In this document: positions 61,597-64,000 of the stretch, piece by piece
Layout: every line of letters starts with the position of its first letter
Numbering within the stretch: position 1 is the stretch's first letter
Assembly: GCF_039542385.1 (NCBI RefSeq)
Contig: NZ_BAABIA010000003.1
Span: 496,001 to 560,000 of the forward strand
DNA length: 64,000 bases
DNA from: Prosthecobacter algae
GTDB taxonomy: Bacteria; Verrucomicrobiota; Verrucomicrobiia; Verrucomicrobiales; Verrucomicrobiaceae
Reading direction: 5' to 3'
Notes under the pieces: generated by a model
The model's database searches: none
What the model was told of the DNA's origin: nothing
The model's input: the letters and a program-made list of their open reading frames with translations, nothing else
Position numbers and translations under genes: made by a program

Positions 61597-64000
61597 TCAG
61601 GGTTGAATCACGATCTGGCCACCGTTGACCTGTTGAAGCTGGCCCTGATTGGTAAAGGTGCCGCTGATATAAAGGGTGGTGTCGGCCACCTCCGCACGGA
61701 TGGTGCCGAGGTTCAGGATGGCCTGCTGCGGCGAGTAGCCATACAAGTAACTGTTGGTCTGGCTCACCACGGTGAGCCCTGCACCGAAGGTGAGTGTGGA
61801 CGGTGCCGGATTGAACACATCTGCCGGGTAGGCATTGAGCGAGGAGCCCGAGAAGATGGACCCGGCCAGGATGATGCGCGCCCCTGTTCCGGCGATCGTC
61901 TGAGTGCCATTAAAATACACCGTGCTGGAGTTCAGCGTCAGCGTGTGGCTGCCCATGGATAGGCCGTTCGTCACCTTCAGGAAGCCACTTTGCTGGTTGA
62001 TGTTCGTGGCCAGGGTGACGCCATCGAGAGTCCAGTTGAAGTTGTTCGATGTCAGCAGAGGCCCGGCGCTGGCCAGACTGCCGCCTTTCAGCGTGCCACC
62101 CTGGAAGATCCAGGGTGCCCCCGGAGTATCCGGCACAAAGGTGAAGCCCGTATTGTCCAGGATGCCTGTGATGGCACGTGTACCACCCGTGCGGTTGATC
62201 ACGCCGAGCTCGCTGAGACGGAACTCGCCGCCGAAGTCGAGTCGGCTGTCGGTGGCATTGATGGTGCCGTTGTTCACCCAGTCCCCATTGAGGTTCAACT
62301 GGCCCTCCGTCACCTGCACGGTACCCTGGAGGTTCACCGACTCCAGGGTGGCCACCGCATTTTGGGCCACCGTCAGCAGGGAACCATCCGCCGTGGTCAC
62401 CGTGCCCCCCAGGATCTTGCCGGCGGAGAGGATGTTCCAGGACCCGGTGGCTGCATTCAGCGCCAGCGTTTTTCCGGTGTTGTCCAGCGTGCCCGCGATG
62501 TTCACCGTGCCGCCCGTGCGATTCAGCGTGCCGAGCTGGGCCAGGGTGAAATCCCCGGCCATCGTCAGCTTGCCCGTGCCAGAAAGATTGAGGGTACCCA
62601 GGTTGGTCCAGGGCTGGTCGGTGTAGCCCTCAAAGTGAAGATTCCCTGCCGTCGCTGTGATCGTACCCTCATTGGTGAAGCGTCCGGTCATGTAAACGGC
62701 GGTGGCGTAATTGACCTCAGGTGGGATCGGCACGTTCGCGTTGATGCTGCCTTTGATGATGAGATGCGCCGTCTGGCCATAGGCCCGAAGGCCCGCGTAG
62801 TGGCCGAAGTGGAAGCTGATGCCAGGCTCGAACGTCAGCACCCCTGGGTCCACAGCCCCGGACAGGGAGCCATCGTTCGTGCTGAGTTCCAGCCCACGGA
62901 AACCATCGCCGCCATCAAACTGCAACGCCCCATTTCCAGAGACCGACTGCGTGCCGTAGAAGTATAAAAATGGCGAGTTAAAGTGGCCTCCAGGCCCCAC
63001 GCTGCCAGCGATGATGTCGGCATTGTTCAGCACCAGCCCATGCACGATGTAAAAGACCACGCTGGAGCCAAGAAGCAGATCCTGATTCAACGTCACCCCA
63101 TCCAGCCGCCAATCCGAATTGGCAGGCACATTGATGGGGGCGGAGCCGGAAAGGATGCCCCCCTTGATGGTGCCTGAGGTGCCGATGCGGACGAAGTTCG
63201 GCAGGGCATCCAGCATTAGAGTTTGGCCGACGTTGTCCAAGATGCCTGTGATCTCCACTGAATTGCCCGTGCCCGTGTAGTTGCCGATCTCGTTGAGCTT
63301 GAATTCGCCTTCGAGAAGAACCGTTCCGTTCGTCCCATTGATGGTGCCGTGATTGGCCCAGTCATCCGTCAGCGTCAGCCGCACGCCGGACGGCACCGTC
63401 ACCAGTCCCTGGATGTCCACACTGCGCAGCCGGGAGTTGAAGGTGCCGCCGACGACCAGAGCCGCCCCGTCCGCCGTGGTGAGATTCCCGTTTTGAATCT
63501 CGCCATCCAAAAGCTCCCAGTTCCCCGTCGTGGTATTGAGCGCCAACGTGCCATTTTCCAGATCCATATAGCCTGAGATGACGACACGGCCCCCGGTCCG
63601 GTTCAGCGTGCCGATGGCGCTGAGGGGAAAGGCGTAACCGCCCTCGCCGAAATCCAGACGACCGGCGGCGCTGACTTGCAGAGTCCCGTTATTCACCCAG
63701 GTATGGACCAAGCTGATGCGGCCGAGCGCCGTAGAAATGCTGCCCTGGTTGTTGAGGTTGCTGATACGCAGGTGGGCACCGGGGGCATCCGTCATGAGGG
63801 TGCCCTGGTTCACCACGGAGTTCAGGAAGCTTTGAGTCGCGATAAAGGCATCACCCCGCGTCCGGACGGTGATACCTGCCTCCAGAATGCCCTGAATATC
63901 GGCATAAATCTGGCCGCCTGTGCCAAACACAATTTCTCCGTTTCCTGCTACCGCCGTGGCACTGCCATAGCAGGTGAGGTAACGAGTATTTGCTCCGTTC
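61597..64000 (-). CDS. Large beta-solenoid surface protein (N-terminal part outside window)
   Basis: At least 800 residues, open to the window edge. The first recognisable start (GTG at 63930) is inside repeat sequence and upstream codons continue the pattern (AGNGEIVFGTGGQIYAD), so the gene begins beyond base 64000. It consists of degenerate beta-strand repeats around boxes such as IGTLNRTGGRVVISG, LDNTGKTLALN, LNLNGDWVNNGTIN and GTLKGGSLA, predicting a long right-handed beta-helix. No barrel or anchor is visible at its C-terminus (GQLQQVNGGQIVIQP). It is the first gene in the window of the operon with the multi-domain protein (15 nt downstream) and the haloperoxidase. Confidence 0.85.
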   Translation of the reverse strand, partial: NGANTRYLTCYGSATAVAGNGEIVFGTGGQIYADIQGILEAGITVRTRGDAFIATQSFLNSVVNQGTLMTDAPGAHLRISNLNNQGSISTALGRISLVHTWVNNGTLQVSAAGRLDFGEGGYAFPLSAIGTLNRTGGRVVISGYMDLENGTLALNTTTGNWELLDGEIQNGNLTTADGAALVVGGTFNSRLRSVDIQGLVTVPSGVRLTLTDDWANHGTINGTNGTVLLEGEFKLNEIGNYTGTGNSVEITGILDNVGQTLMLDALPNFVRIGTSGTIKGGILSGSAPINVPANSDWRLDGVTLNQDLLLGSSVVFYIVHGLVLNNADIIAGSVGPGGHFNSPFLYFYGTQSVSGNGALQFDGGDGFRGLELSTNDGSLSGAVDPGVLTFEPGISFHFGHYAGLRAYGQTAHLIIKGSINANVPIPPEVNYATAVYMTGRFTNEGTITATAGNLHFEGYTDQPWTNLGTLNLSGTGKLTMAGDFTLAQLGTLNRTGGTVNIAGTLDNTGKTLALNAATGSWNILSAGKILGGTVTTADGSLLTVAQNAVATLESVNLQGTVQVTEGQLNLNGDWVNNGTINATDSRLDFGGEFRLSELGVINRTGGTRAITGILDNTGFTFVPDTPGAPWIFQGGTLKGGSLASAGPLLTSNNFNWTLDGVTLATNINQQSGFLKVTNGLSMGSHTLTLNSSTVYFNGTQTIAGTGARIILAGSIFSGSSLNAYPADVFNPAPSTLTFGAGLTVVSQTNSYLYGYSPQQAILNLGTIRAEVADTTLYISGTFTNQGQLQQVNGGQIVIQP

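Noticed and set aside
1..64000. tRNA, rRNA or riboswitch genes
   Set aside because: No TPsiC-arm-like GTTCRANNC with a matching acceptor stem, no rRNA signature and no known riboswitch core was found by eye.

Overview
The window looks like chromosomal DNA of a GC-rich Verrucomicrobiota bacterium, probably family Verrucomicrobiaceae. This is an inference from gene content: a DUF1501 Tat-exported protein, giant secreted proteins built from autotransporter-associated beta-strand repeats, a large serine/threonine kinase with C-terminal repeats, an ECF sigma operon, few Shine-Dalgarno sequences and no phage or plasmid backbone. No rRNA, tRNA or CRISPR array was seen.

Layout. 1-5.1 kb: an aminotransferase cut by the window edge, a reverse cluster (nadA, a lipid-kinase-like gene, a metallophosphoesterase) and two small linked genes of unknown role. 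5.1-15.2 kb: an MFS-acyltransferase fusion, a secreted beta-helix protein, a fasciclin protein, a DUF1501 protein, an M24 aminopeptidase and class II aldolase. 15.4-36.3 kb: one uninterrupted reverse reading frame of 6949 codons encoding a giant beta-strand-repeat surface protein, followed by its own terminator. 36.8-42.2 kb: an OsmC-like protein, a fused double M16 peptidase, a tandem palindromic repeat array and a DUF4407 membrane protein. 42.2-50.8 kb: a repeat-filled spacer, a Lon-N-domain protein, an ECF sigma/anti-sigma-like/PDZ operon, an amino acid permease, and a reverse cluster apbE - rhomboid-like - nrdR - HIT - small membrane protein. 50.9-58 kb: a Ser/Thr kinase, serA, a second palindromic array, an MFS carrier and a replication-protein-like gene. 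58-64 kb: a reverse three-gene operon of a beta-solenoid surface protein (truncated by the window end), a multi-domain secreted protein and a vanadium-haloperoxidase/PAP2-type enzyme.

The most interesting points are: (i) REP/BIME-like elements with a GTAG foot, two of which supply the stop codon of the preceding gene; (ii) the giant protein, with a four-fold super-repeat and no visible translocator; (iii) a roughly 350-420-residue module shared between the giant protein and a protein of the haloperoxidase operon; (iv) a C-rich tract directly before many start codons in place of a Shine-Dalgarno sequence.
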